The position numbers and the translations under genes are program-made. From positions 1 to 36,045 of the forward strand of contig NZ_JAKEIO010000077.1 in assembly GCF_021474405.1 (NCBI RefSeq): a stretch of DNA of 36,045 nucleotides, read 5' to 3'. Shown here piece by piece: positions 15,855-22,078 of the stretch. The notes under the pieces were generated by a model. That model saw only the letters and a list, made by a program, of their open reading frames with translations. It ran no database searches and was not told the DNA's origin. Every line of letters begins with the position of its first letter. Positions within the stretch are counted from its first letter, which is position 1. This stretch comes from [Streptosporangium] indianense. Lineage in GTDB: Bacteria > Actinomycetota > Actinomycetes > Streptomycetales > Streptomycetaceae.

Positions 15855-16628
15855 TCAGGCCCCTCCGGTGACCCGGAGGGTCTCGCCGTTGGTGTTGCCG
15901 TTGGCGGCCGAGCCGAGGAAGGTGACGGCCCGGGCCACGTCCTCGGGCGCGGACATCCGGCCCGACGGCAGGGTCTTGCCCTTCTCCTCCAGGAAGCCCG
16001 CAGGCACGTGCGCCCGCACGGTCTCCGTGCTGGTCTGGCCGGGCACCACCATGTTGACCAGGATGCCGTCCGGCCCCAGTTCCCAGGCGAGGCTGCGCAT
16101 CAGCCCGAACAGCGCGGACTTGCCGGCGCCGTACGCCCCCGCCCCTGCCTTGCCGGTGTCCGCCAGGCCCGCGCCGAGCAGCACGATCCGGCCCCACGGC
16201 CGGCCGCGCATCCACGGCAGGACGGCCTGGAGCGTGTGGAACACGGCGTCGACGGAGGTACGCAGCACCTCCTGCCACTGCTTCGCCGGTACGTCCTCGA
16301 AGCGCGGCACCGGCTGCCCGGGCCGCGGGATCGCCTCGCTCCAGACCACCGCGTTGGCCACCAGCACGTCGATGCCGCCCCACTCCTCGGCGACCCGCCC
16401 CACGGCGTCCCGTATGCACCGCTCGTCCGCGAGGTCGTAGCGCACCACCAGCGGTGTGCCGCCCGCCTCGGTCACCAGGCGGGCCGTCTCGCGGGCCCCG
16501 TCCTCGTTGCTGTGGTAGGTGATCGCGACCCTGGCCCCCTCCTCCCCGTAGGCCACGGCCGTCGCCCGGCCGATGCCCGAGGAGGCGCCGGTGACCAGCA
16601 CGACCTTGTTCCGCAGATCCGTCCTCAT
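15855..16628 (-). CDS. Short-chain dehydrogenase/reductase with altered catalytic tetrad
   Basis: A 257-residue classical SDR. TGASSGIG (13-20) binds NADP(H), and the catalytic Tyr166 and Lys170 are present in YGAGK. The Ser usually 13 residues before Tyr is Ala153 (RIVLLGAG), and the helix-4 Asn is replaced by Ser125 (LRTSVDAVF). The family reduces ketones or oxidises alcohols. Loss of Ser usually lowers or changes activity, so this may be a modified reductase, dehydratase or non-catalytic partner. The ATG at 16628 overlaps the stop of the upstream flavoprotein gene (ATGA), so the two are coupled. The C-terminus VTGGA is slightly shorter than the common '-GG...' ending. Confidence 0.88.
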   Translation of the reverse strand: MRTDLRNKVVLVTGASSGIGRATAVAYGEEGARVAITYHSNEDGARETARLVTEAGGTPLVVRYDLADERCIRDAVGRVAEEWGGIDVLVANAVVWSEAIPRPGQPVPRFEDVPAKQWQEVLRTSVDAVFHTLQAVLPWMRGRPWGRIVLLGAGLADTGKAGAGAYGAGKSALFGLMRSLAWELGPDGILVNMVVPGQTSTETVRAHVPAGFLEEKGKTLPSGRMSAPEDVARAVTFLGSAANGNTNGETLRVTGGA

Positions 16629-18073
16629 GACTCCACCTCGGTCGTCGGGGCACGGCCGACGCTCTGCGCGTGCCGGAAGAAGTCGTCCGGGTCGTAGGCC
16701 CGCTTCACGTCGCGCAGCCGGAACCGGTTCGCGCCGAAGTACTCCGTCTCCCAGTCCGCATCCGCCCGGGAGCTGGGGAAGTTGATGTACGAGCCGCAGG
16801 CGAGCGGCGCGAGGGCCGTGGCCGCACGGTCCGCCAGCGTGGTCAGCCGCTCCGGCGCCGCCGGGTCCGTCGCCGCCTGCCGGCAGGCGAACTGATAGCC
16901 GATCAGGAACCGCGCGTCCCGGTGCGGGTAGGCGGTCGCGCCGGCCGGGACCCGGCTCGCCGCACCGCCCAGGGCGATGCACAGCAGGTAGCGCTCCTGA
17001 CCCGCCGCGTCGAGGGCGGGATCCCAGGCGTCGAGCAGGGCCGCCGACTCCGACCGGGTCGCGGCCCGGCCGGTGAGCCGGTAGCTCTGCCGGGTGTACG
17101 GATGCCGGTGCCCCTCGGCCTCGGGCCCGGTCCCCGTACGCCGGCACTGGGCCACCGTCTTCGAGCCGCACAGCGCCTCGTGCATCACCTCGGCGTACCC
17201 GCCCCGCGCACCGACGGTCCTGCTCAGCGGCTTGCACCCGGCCCGCTCGGCCAGTTCGTCCAGGCCGTCGCGCAGTGCCTCGTCGGCACCCAGGTGCACG
17301 CCCCAGACCCGGACCACCGGACGTCCACCGGGCCCGAACATGCCCGGCAGCACGACCAGGGAGGTGCCGAGTTCGTCGGGGCCGTCGACCGCCCACTCCT
17401 GCCAGGCCGTCAGCACCTCCACGGCGTCGTCGTACGCCCACAGCGTCTCGAAGGCCGTCAGGGCGGGCGCGTCGATCGCCCGCACCTCGAACTCCGTGAC
17501 CACCCCGAAGGTGCCTCCGCCGCCACCGCGCGACGCCCAGTACAGATCGGGCTCCTCGGCGGGCGAACAGCGGACGGTCCTGCCGTCCGCGAGCACGACA
17601 CGCGCCGCGACGAGCCGGTCGCTGCCCAGCCCGAACCTCCGTGTCTGCCAGCCGATCCCGCCCCCGGTCAGGAATCCGCCCGCGGAGACCGTGGGGAACG
17701 TCCCGGTGACGATCTGCCTGCCCTGTGTCCGCAGGGCGTCCAGCGCGTCCAGCGACTGGACGCCCGCCCCGAGCCGCACCACGGGGCCCTCGGCGACGAC
17801 GTGGTTCATCCGGGACAGGTCGACGACCAGCCCCTCACCGGTCGACCAGCCGTTGAAGCTGTGGCCGCCGCCCCGCACATGCAGCCGCACCCCCCGTTCC
17901 CGGGCGTGCCGCACGCACAACGCGACGTCCTCCTCGGAGGCGCAGTACGCGACGGCGTACGGCTCGACCGTGTCGTACTCGGTGTTCTGAAGCTGTCGGG
18001 CCAGGGCGAAGCCCGCCTCGTCCGGCAGAACCAGGTCCCCGTCGAGCCGGTCCCGCAGCGCAGCCGCCCGCAT
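16625..18073 (-). CDS. FAD-linked oxidoreductase, berberine-bridge (BBE/AknOx/GilR) family
   Basis: A 482-residue p-cresol methylhydroxylase-fold flavoprotein. The FAD_binding_4 domain (about 30-200) carries RGGGHS with His71, the expected 8-alpha-histidyl FAD attachment residue. The C-terminal BBE segment (YINFPSS ... DVKRAYDPDDFF) is intact. The second attachment Cys of bicovalent relatives such as GilR and AknOx is replaced by Phe126 (GTFPTVSAGG), so FAD is probably attached at one point only. Relatives oxidise alcohols, lactols or sugars to ketones or lactones, or cyclise phenols. The ATG at 18073 overlaps the upstream stop by one base (TGATG) and its own stop overlaps the SDR start, placing it firmly in one operon. 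Confidence 0.9.
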   Translation of the reverse strand: MRAAALRDRLDGDLVLPDEAGFALARQLQNTEYDTVEPYAVAYCASEEDVALCVRHARERGVRLHVRGGGHSFNGWSTGEGLVVDLSRMNHVVAEGPVVRLGAGVQSLDALDALRTQGRQIVTGTFPTVSAGGFLTGGGIGWQTRRFGLGSDRLVAARVVLADGRTVRCSPAEEPDLYWASRGGGGGTFGVVTEFEVRAIDAPALTAFETLWAYDDAVEVLTAWQEWAVDGPDELGTSLVVLPGMFGPGGRPVVRVWGVHLGADEALRDGLDELAERAGCKPLSRTVGARGGYAEVMHEALCGSKTVAQCRRTGTGPEAEGHRHPYTRQSYRLTGRAATRSESAALLDAWDPALDAAGQERYLLCIALGGAASRVPAGATAYPHRDARFLIGYQFACRQAATDPAAPERLTTLADRAATALAPLACGSYINFPSSRADADWETEYFGANRFRLRDVKRAYDPDDFFRHAQSVGRAPTTEVES

Positions 18074-18441
18074 CAGTCGTCGAGGCCGAACTTGCCGGCG
18101 GTCACCTTGGACCCGGCGTGCCCGCGCAGCTTGGTGCCCTGCGGGTCGAAGAACTCCGCACCCCCGGTGCCCTGCCACTCGGTGTCCGAGACGAACTCGC
18201 CCGACACCCGCACGTGCGCCTCCCCCACGTGGTTGCCCTCGGGGTCGGCGGCCAGGATGTGGAAGCCGTACTCGAAGCTGTCCGGGCCCGTGGCGCGCCA
18301 GGTGCCCAGGCCGATGTTCTTGGTGTTGAGCTGGGTGGAGACGACCGTGCCGTCCGCCGAGAAGCTGACGAGGCCGGGGACCGCCTTGCCGTCGTCGTCC
18401 AACTGCGTGGTCCAGGTGCCGACCAGCCGTACGTCGCTCAT
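18073..18441 (-). CDS. Small beta-rich protein, possibly lipocalin-like
   Basis: A 122-residue protein without signal peptide or membrane segment. Alternating short beta-like segments (LVGTWTTQLD, LVSFSADGTVVSTQ, GTWRATGPDSFEYGFHI, AHVRVSGEFVSDTEWQGTG) and two GTW motifs suggest a small beta-barrel of lipocalin or calycin shape. I do not recognise a named family with confidence. Its ATG overlaps the stop of the gene before it (ATGA) and its stop overlaps the flavoprotein start (TGATG). It is thus co-translated with both and probably acts in the same pathway, for example as a ligand-binding or cyclase-like accessory protein. Function is inferred only from position. Confidence 0.8.
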   Translation of the reverse strand: MSDVRLVGTWTTQLDDDGKAVPGLVSFSADGTVVSTQLNTKNIGLGTWRATGPDSFEYGFHILAADPEGNHVGEAHVRVSGEFVSDTEWQGTGGAEFFDPQGTKLRGHAGSKVTAGKFGLDD

Positions 18442-18776
18442 CGCAGATCTCCTCGATTCTCAGGGGGAACTGGGGGAACTGGGGGATGCGGTTGTCCCGG
18501 CCAGGCTTGCGGCCCGCTCTCAAGACCCGCTCGAGACGTCCTGTAGCCGGGCGGCGGCTCCTTCCTCGGCGGACTGCACACCGGCCCGAACTCCGGGTGC
18601 CAGAGCGCGGCCACGTGCACCGAGCCGAGGGCCACCAGCGCGCGGTACGAGGGCAGCAGCAGATAACGCACCAGTCCTCGCCACACGGCGCGCGCGCCGG
18701 TGACGCGGGGCGGGACGGTCTCCTTGTCGGGGTGTCCCTCGGGCAGGAACTCCGGGTCGAACGGACGAAGGGACAC
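18438..18776 (-). CDS. Small protein of unknown function at the head of the oxidase operon
   Basis: A 112-residue product starting at GTG 18776 (VSLRPFDPEFL), chosen because AGGAG lies just upstream and the region before it is repeat DNA. Residues about 30-60 (WRGLVRYLLLPSYRALVALG) are amphipathic and hydrophobic; the C-terminal half is Pro/Gly-rich and probably disordered. The stop overlaps the start of the lipocalin-like gene (ATGA). I do not recognise a family. The four-base coupling and a good ribosome site argue that it is real and belongs to the operon running to 14309. Confidence 0.65.
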   Translation of the reverse strand: MSLRPFDPEFLPEGHPDKETVPPRVTGARAVWRGLVRYLLLPSYRALVALGSVHVAALWHPEFGPVCSPPRKEPPPGYRTSRAGLESGPQAWPGQPHPPVPPVPPENRGDLR

Positions 18777-18791
18777 GGCACTCCTAGGGGG

Positions 18792-18901
18792 TGGCCGACG
18801 CGGGTGGCGGGTGCGGACGCGGGTGGCGGGCGCGGGTGGCCGACGACGGATGGCCGACGCGGGTGGCGGGTGCGGACGCGGGTGGCGGGCGCGGGTGGCC
18901 G
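18792..18901. repeat. Two perfect 51-bp direct repeats (period 59)
   Basis: Positions 18792-18842 and 18851-18901 are identical. Each contains two shorter units beginning GACGCGGGTGGCGGG, 19 bases apart. The array fills most of the 136-base gap between the oxidase operon head (GTG 18776) and the stop of the next gene (18913). It probably arose by slippage and is a likely length-variable site. Confidence 0.85.
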
Positions 18902-18912
18902 GCGTGGGTGCG

Positions 18913-19464
18913 TCAGGCGGCGCGGACGGCCATCTCCACACCGCCGTCGAAGGGGAGGGGGAGCGACACGTAACCGCTGCCGGGAAAACGGACATGCGCG
19001 AGGAAGTCCGCGCACCGCGCCGGCTCGTCCCGTACGCCGAGGGCCACCACCACCGCGCCCGGCAGCATCCTCGGTTCCACCAGCTCCAGCAGCGGCAGGA
19101 AGGACTGCGGCGGCCCGCCGAGCAGCAGCAGGTCGACCGGCCGGGCCAGGGCAGCCAGCGACCGTTCGGGACGGCCCACCCGTACGTCCGCGCAGCGCTC
19201 CGCTCCGGCCTTCGCGACCGCCGCGGCGGCGGCCTCGGCGCGTACGGTGTCGGGCTCGCAGGCGATGACCCGGCCCTGCCCCATCTCGCTCACCGCGGCC
19301 GCGAGCGTGGCGGTGAACGACTCGTGCGGGCAGCCGATCTGGAGCACCGTCAGCGGCCCGGCCGCCAGCACCAGCTGCCGCAGGAGGGTCCCGGTGGCGG
19401 CTTCGAAGGAGGGAACGGCGGAACGTACGGCTGCGGAGTCGGTACAGGACACGGCATTGGGCAT
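18913..19464 (-). CDS. Class I methyltransferase-like protein with degenerate motifs
   Basis: A 183-residue protein with the outline of a CCoAOMT/MdmC-type O-methyltransferase: VLQIGCPHESFTATLAAAV for motif I, IACEPDTVRAEAAAAAV for the acidic loop, VDLLLLGGPPQSFLPLLELV for motif IV, and a GVEMAVRA C-terminal strand. Compared with the family pattern (E-IGTGxGxST; FLDGPK) the glycine-rich SAM loop and the metal-binding Asp are both changed. It is also shorter than the usual ~220 residues. It may have lost catalysis or bind another ligand. The ATG at 19464 has GGGGAG upstream. The tandem repeats at 18792-18901 separate it from the next operon. Confidence 0.72.
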   Translation of the reverse strand: MPNAVSCTDSAAVRSAVPSFEAATGTLLRQLVLAAGPLTVLQIGCPHESFTATLAAAVSEMGQGRVIACEPDTVRAEAAAAAVAKAGAERCADVRVGRPERSLAALARPVDLLLLGGPPQSFLPLLELVEPRMLPGAVVVALGVRDEPARCADFLAHVRFPGSGYVSLPLPFDGGVEMAVRAA

Positions 19465-19593
19465 GCGGAACTCCCCGTCACGAGTGTCGAGACGTTCGCG
19501 GTCTCTCCGCCGAGCGTCGCAGACGCCCACGCCACGGGCGACGGCCCTGGATGCCCACGCGAGCGAGGCTCGAGCCACGCTCCAAAACGCGGG

Positions 19594-19626
19594 CCGGGAC
19601 CCCGGTCTCCCTGCTCCGGGTCCCGG
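19594..19626 (-). terminator. Hairpin downstream of the 19644-20054 gene
   Basis: CCGGGACCCCGG (19594-19605) pairs with CCGGGTCCCGG (19616-19626), one bulged base, around a ten-base loop. It lies 18 bases past the stop of the small membrane protein gene. Confidence 0.6.
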
Positions 19627-19643
19627 GGTGCGGCGGGCACGAT

Positions 19644-20054
19644 CTAGGAGAGCACCCCCGCCAGCGTCCCCGCGAGGGTCAGCGCGAGGAACGCAGCCCC
19701 CCACGTCATCGCGTGCCGTATCCGGCGGTGCTTGACGCGGGTGGAGCGGGTCAGGAGCTGGGCCGGGGTGTCGGTGGTCGGGGCCGGGTGGGGTGTCCTG
19801 GCCAGGCTCAGCAGGACCAGGGACGGGGCACACGCCGCGCAGCCGGTCCACAGGAGCAGTTGGGGGACCGTGGCGAACTGGGCGGGGGTGATGACACCCG
19901 CGGTGATCGCCGTGAGAAGGGCGGCCAGGGCGGCGCCGAGGGTGGCGAGGGTCAGACCGGCTCGCTGGTCGGCCTTCGCCAGTTCCTCGCGGGCCGCCTC
20001 GGGCGGAAGCGGCCGGCCGAGTTCCGCCGTGCGCGCACCATGGAGTGTGGTCAT
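19644..20054 (-). CDS. Small three-helix membrane protein, Pycsar-effector-like (DUF5706-like)
   Basis: A 136-residue protein with a soluble N-terminus and three predicted membrane helices at about 33-54, 62-85 and 114-135. The helix-1 lead-in ELAKADQRAGLTLATLGAAL resembles the 'aDxKAgxLL' signature of the PycTM/DUF5706 family, and TRVKHRRIRHAM before the last helix also fits. In phage-defence Pycsar systems such proteins sense cyclic UMP/CMP and permeabilise the membrane. No pyrimidine cyclase gene is adjacent, and Streptomyces carry many orphan copies, so a defence role is only a possibility. The ATG at 20054 (GAGGTG upstream) is preferred over a longer frame to 20096. A hairpin follows the gene. 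Confidence 0.72.
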   Translation of the reverse strand: MTTLHGARTAELGRPLPPEAAREELAKADQRAGLTLATLGAALAALLTAITAGVITPAQFATVPQLLLWTGCAACAPSLVLLSLARTPHPAPTTDTPAQLLTRSTRVKHRRIRHAMTWGAAFLALTLAGTLAGVLS

Positions 20055-20118
20055 GCCTGCACCTCGCTGATCAGCGGTTCCCTCCGGGTACCCCAAAGGG
20101 CTTGCCCCACACCGCAGT

Positions 20119-20871
20119 TCAGGTGTTCCACGTCTCGTCGTACGGGTCGTGCGGGGTGGGGACCGGACGGGCGGTCGTCACCTCGAGGTAGGGGATGGGG
20201 CCGTTGTTGACGGGGTCCTTGGTGCGGCGGGGGGTGTAGGTGCCGGTGACCTCCAGCCAGGTGTCCGGGCGCAGGACCGGCGGTATGTCGCCCGACAGGG
20301 CGATCTTGACCGGCTGGGCGTCGGCGGCGCAGCAGTTGAGGCCCATGCGGACCAGGTAGGGGGTGCCGTCGCGGTCCAGGCTGACGAAGCCGGTGATCTT
20401 CAGTGCGCGGCCCCTCAGGGCGCGGCCGTCGTCGTAGACCGCGCGGCCTGCGTAGTCGGCGACGGCCAGGCGCAGGGGCGTGTCACCGGCGGGGAGGGCC
20501 GGGAAGCCGAAGGGCTTGGTCAGGGCCGTACCGGTGTGTGACGCGCTGTAGGAGCCCAGGGCCGGCGGGGCGACGAGGATCAGGGCGAGGACAGGGAGTG
20601 TGAGGAGCCAGGAGACACGGGGTTCGCGGTGGTGGTCGTGGTCGTGGGCAGGGGCGGAGGCGCGCGATGCGCCGTCGTGGGCGGAGGCGGGGGTGGCGCG
20701 GCGGTCGTACCAGAGGGTCGCCGCCGCCGTGGCGATCAGGACCGCGCCCGCGAGGAGGACCAAGGGGCGCAGGCCCTCCTTGACGTAGCGCAGGTAGAGG
20801 TCGGTCGTGCCGGCGTGCAGGAGGGTCGCGCCGAGCAGGAAGAGGAGGGCCGTCTGGGCCAGGCGGTTCAC
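20119..20871 (-). CDS. TIGR03943/DUF1980 family membrane protein
   Basis: A 250-residue protein with two N-terminal membrane helices (about 6-22 and 33-52), a His-rich loop (HDHDHH near residue 75), a third helix (about 87-105), then a soluble domain. That domain contains the family-typical NCCAADA motif near residue 177. YcgQ-type proteins of this family pair with UPF0718 permeases, as here: its GTG start overlaps the stop of the permease gene (GTGA). The Cys pair and His cluster suggest metal binding. The pair is thought to act in metal or metalloid homeostasis, but the transported species is not established by this sequence. Confidence 0.85.
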   Translation of the reverse strand: MNRLAQTALLFLLGATLLHAGTTDLYLRYVKEGLRPLVLLAGAVLIATAAATLWYDRRATPASAHDGASRASAPAHDHDHHREPRVSWLLTLPVLALILVAPPALGSYSASHTGTALTKPFGFPALPAGDTPLRLAVADYAGRAVYDDGRALRGRALKITGFVSLDRDGTPYLVRMGLNCCAADAQPVKIALSGDIPPVLRPDTWLEVTGTYTPRRTKDPVNNGPIPYLEVTTARPVPTPHDPYDETWNT

Positions 20872-21977
20872 AGCAGGACCGTTCCGGTCAGGGCCGACAC
20901 GACGACGGCCAGGGCGAAGGTCGCGGGGGCGAAGCGCAGGGCGAAGGCCCGGCCGAAGGTGCCCGCCTGCATCGCGAAGAGCTTCAGGTCGATCATCGGG
21001 CCGACGACCAGGAACGTCAGACGGGCCGTCAGGGAGAACTGGGTCAGGGACGCCGCCACGAACGCGTCCGCCTCCGAGCAGATGGAGAGCAGGACGGCCA
21101 GGACCGCGAGGACGAGGACCGACAGCACGGGGTGTCCGGCCGCGAGGCCCAGCCAGTCCGCCGGGACCACCGCCTTGAGGGTCGCCGCGGCCATCGCACC
21201 GATCACCAGGTAACCGCCCGCGTGCGTCACGTCGTGACGGACCGAGTTCGCGAAGGCCGCCCCCTTGCCCTGCCCCTCGTACGACGCGCGGGCCGGGGGA
21301 CGGAGCCAGTCCGTGCGCCCGAGGCGGTGCCAGAGCCAGCCCATCGCGCAGGCCACGAGCAGGCTCGCGCCGAAGCGGGCCAGGACCATCTCCGGGTTGC
21401 CGGGGAACGCCACGGCCGTCGCCGTCAGCACGATCGGGTTGATGGCGGGCGCCGAGAGGAGGAAGGCCAGGGCCGCAGCCGGTGTGACCCCCCGGCGGAC
21501 CAGGGCGCCGGCCACCGGCACGGACGCGCACTCGCAGCCCGGCAGCACCGCGCCCGCCGCGCCCGCGACCGGCACCGCCAGGGCCGGGTGCTTGGGCAGG
21601 GCCCGGGCGAAGAACGACGGCGGCACGAACACCGCGATCGCCGCCGACAGCAGCACACCGAGCACCAGGAACGGCAGCGCCTGGACCATGACCGCGACGA
21701 ACACCGTCATCCAGCTCTGCATCACCGGCGCGGCGAGGGACCCGCGGATCGGGTCCTGGAACATCACCGCCGTGAGCAGCAACAGGGTCAGCAGCAGGGC
21801 GGAGTTGAGGTGCCGGCCTTCTTCCTTGGCCGGGTCCGTTCCCGTGTCCCTGCCCGGGTCCGTTCCCCTGCCCCGGCCCCACCCGGGGTCGGCGCGCTCA
21901 CCGCTGTCCTGCGGGGCGGTCTTCGTGATGGCCACGGGCCCGGTACCTCCGGTGGTGCGGGTGGTGCGCGAGGGCAT
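20868..21977 (-). CDS. UPF0718/ArsP_1-type permease
   Basis: A 369-residue polytopic membrane protein with about eight hydrophobic segments. The two half-repeats carry GCECASVPV (after a AGAVLP turn) and CSEADAFVAA, which is the permease DUF318/ArsP_1 signature. It is proposed to move a metal-containing or organometalloid solute with its coupled TIGR03943 partner. I prefer the ATG at 21977, which has GGAGGGAAGGGG just upstream; a GTG at 22058 is also in frame but lies 20 bases from the divergent gene. The first ~60 residues are low-complexity, charged and Gly/Pro-rich before the first helix, as in many actinobacterial homologues. Confidence 0.87.
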   Translation of the reverse strand: MPSRTTRTTGGTGPVAITKTAPQDSGERADPGWGRGRGTDPGRDTGTDPAKEEGRHLNSALLLTLLLLTAVMFQDPIRGSLAAPVMQSWMTVFVAVMVQALPFLVLGVLLSAAIAVFVPPSFFARALPKHPALAVPVAGAAGAVLPGCECASVPVAGALVRRGVTPAAALAFLLSAPAINPIVLTATAVAFPGNPEMVLARFGASLLVACAMGWLWHRLGRTDWLRPPARASYEGQGKGAAFANSVRHDVTHAGGYLVIGAMAAATLKAVVPADWLGLAAGHPVLSVLVLAVLAVLLSICSEADAFVAASLTQFSLTARLTFLVVGPMIDLKLFAMQAGTFGRAFALRFAPATFALAVVVSALTGTVLL

Positions 21978-22078
21978 TGCCCCTTCCCTCCCCTTTCGTA
22001 CGGACGACGGCGGCCGGGCGTTCACGCCCCACCGTCCCCTCCTGGAACCGGTCGTCACGGTGAGGCAGTCTTCTCCTC

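Noticed and set aside
15739..16653. Upstream extension of the P450 frame to 713 codons
   Set aside because: The extension covers the SDR gene in another frame and the 13-bp hairpin; AGGAGG before ATG 15738 and the P450 N-terminus decide the start.
19644..20054. A complete Pycsar defence system
   Set aside because: Only an effector-like membrane protein is present; no pyrimidine cyclase gene lies in the neighbouring 10 kb on either side.
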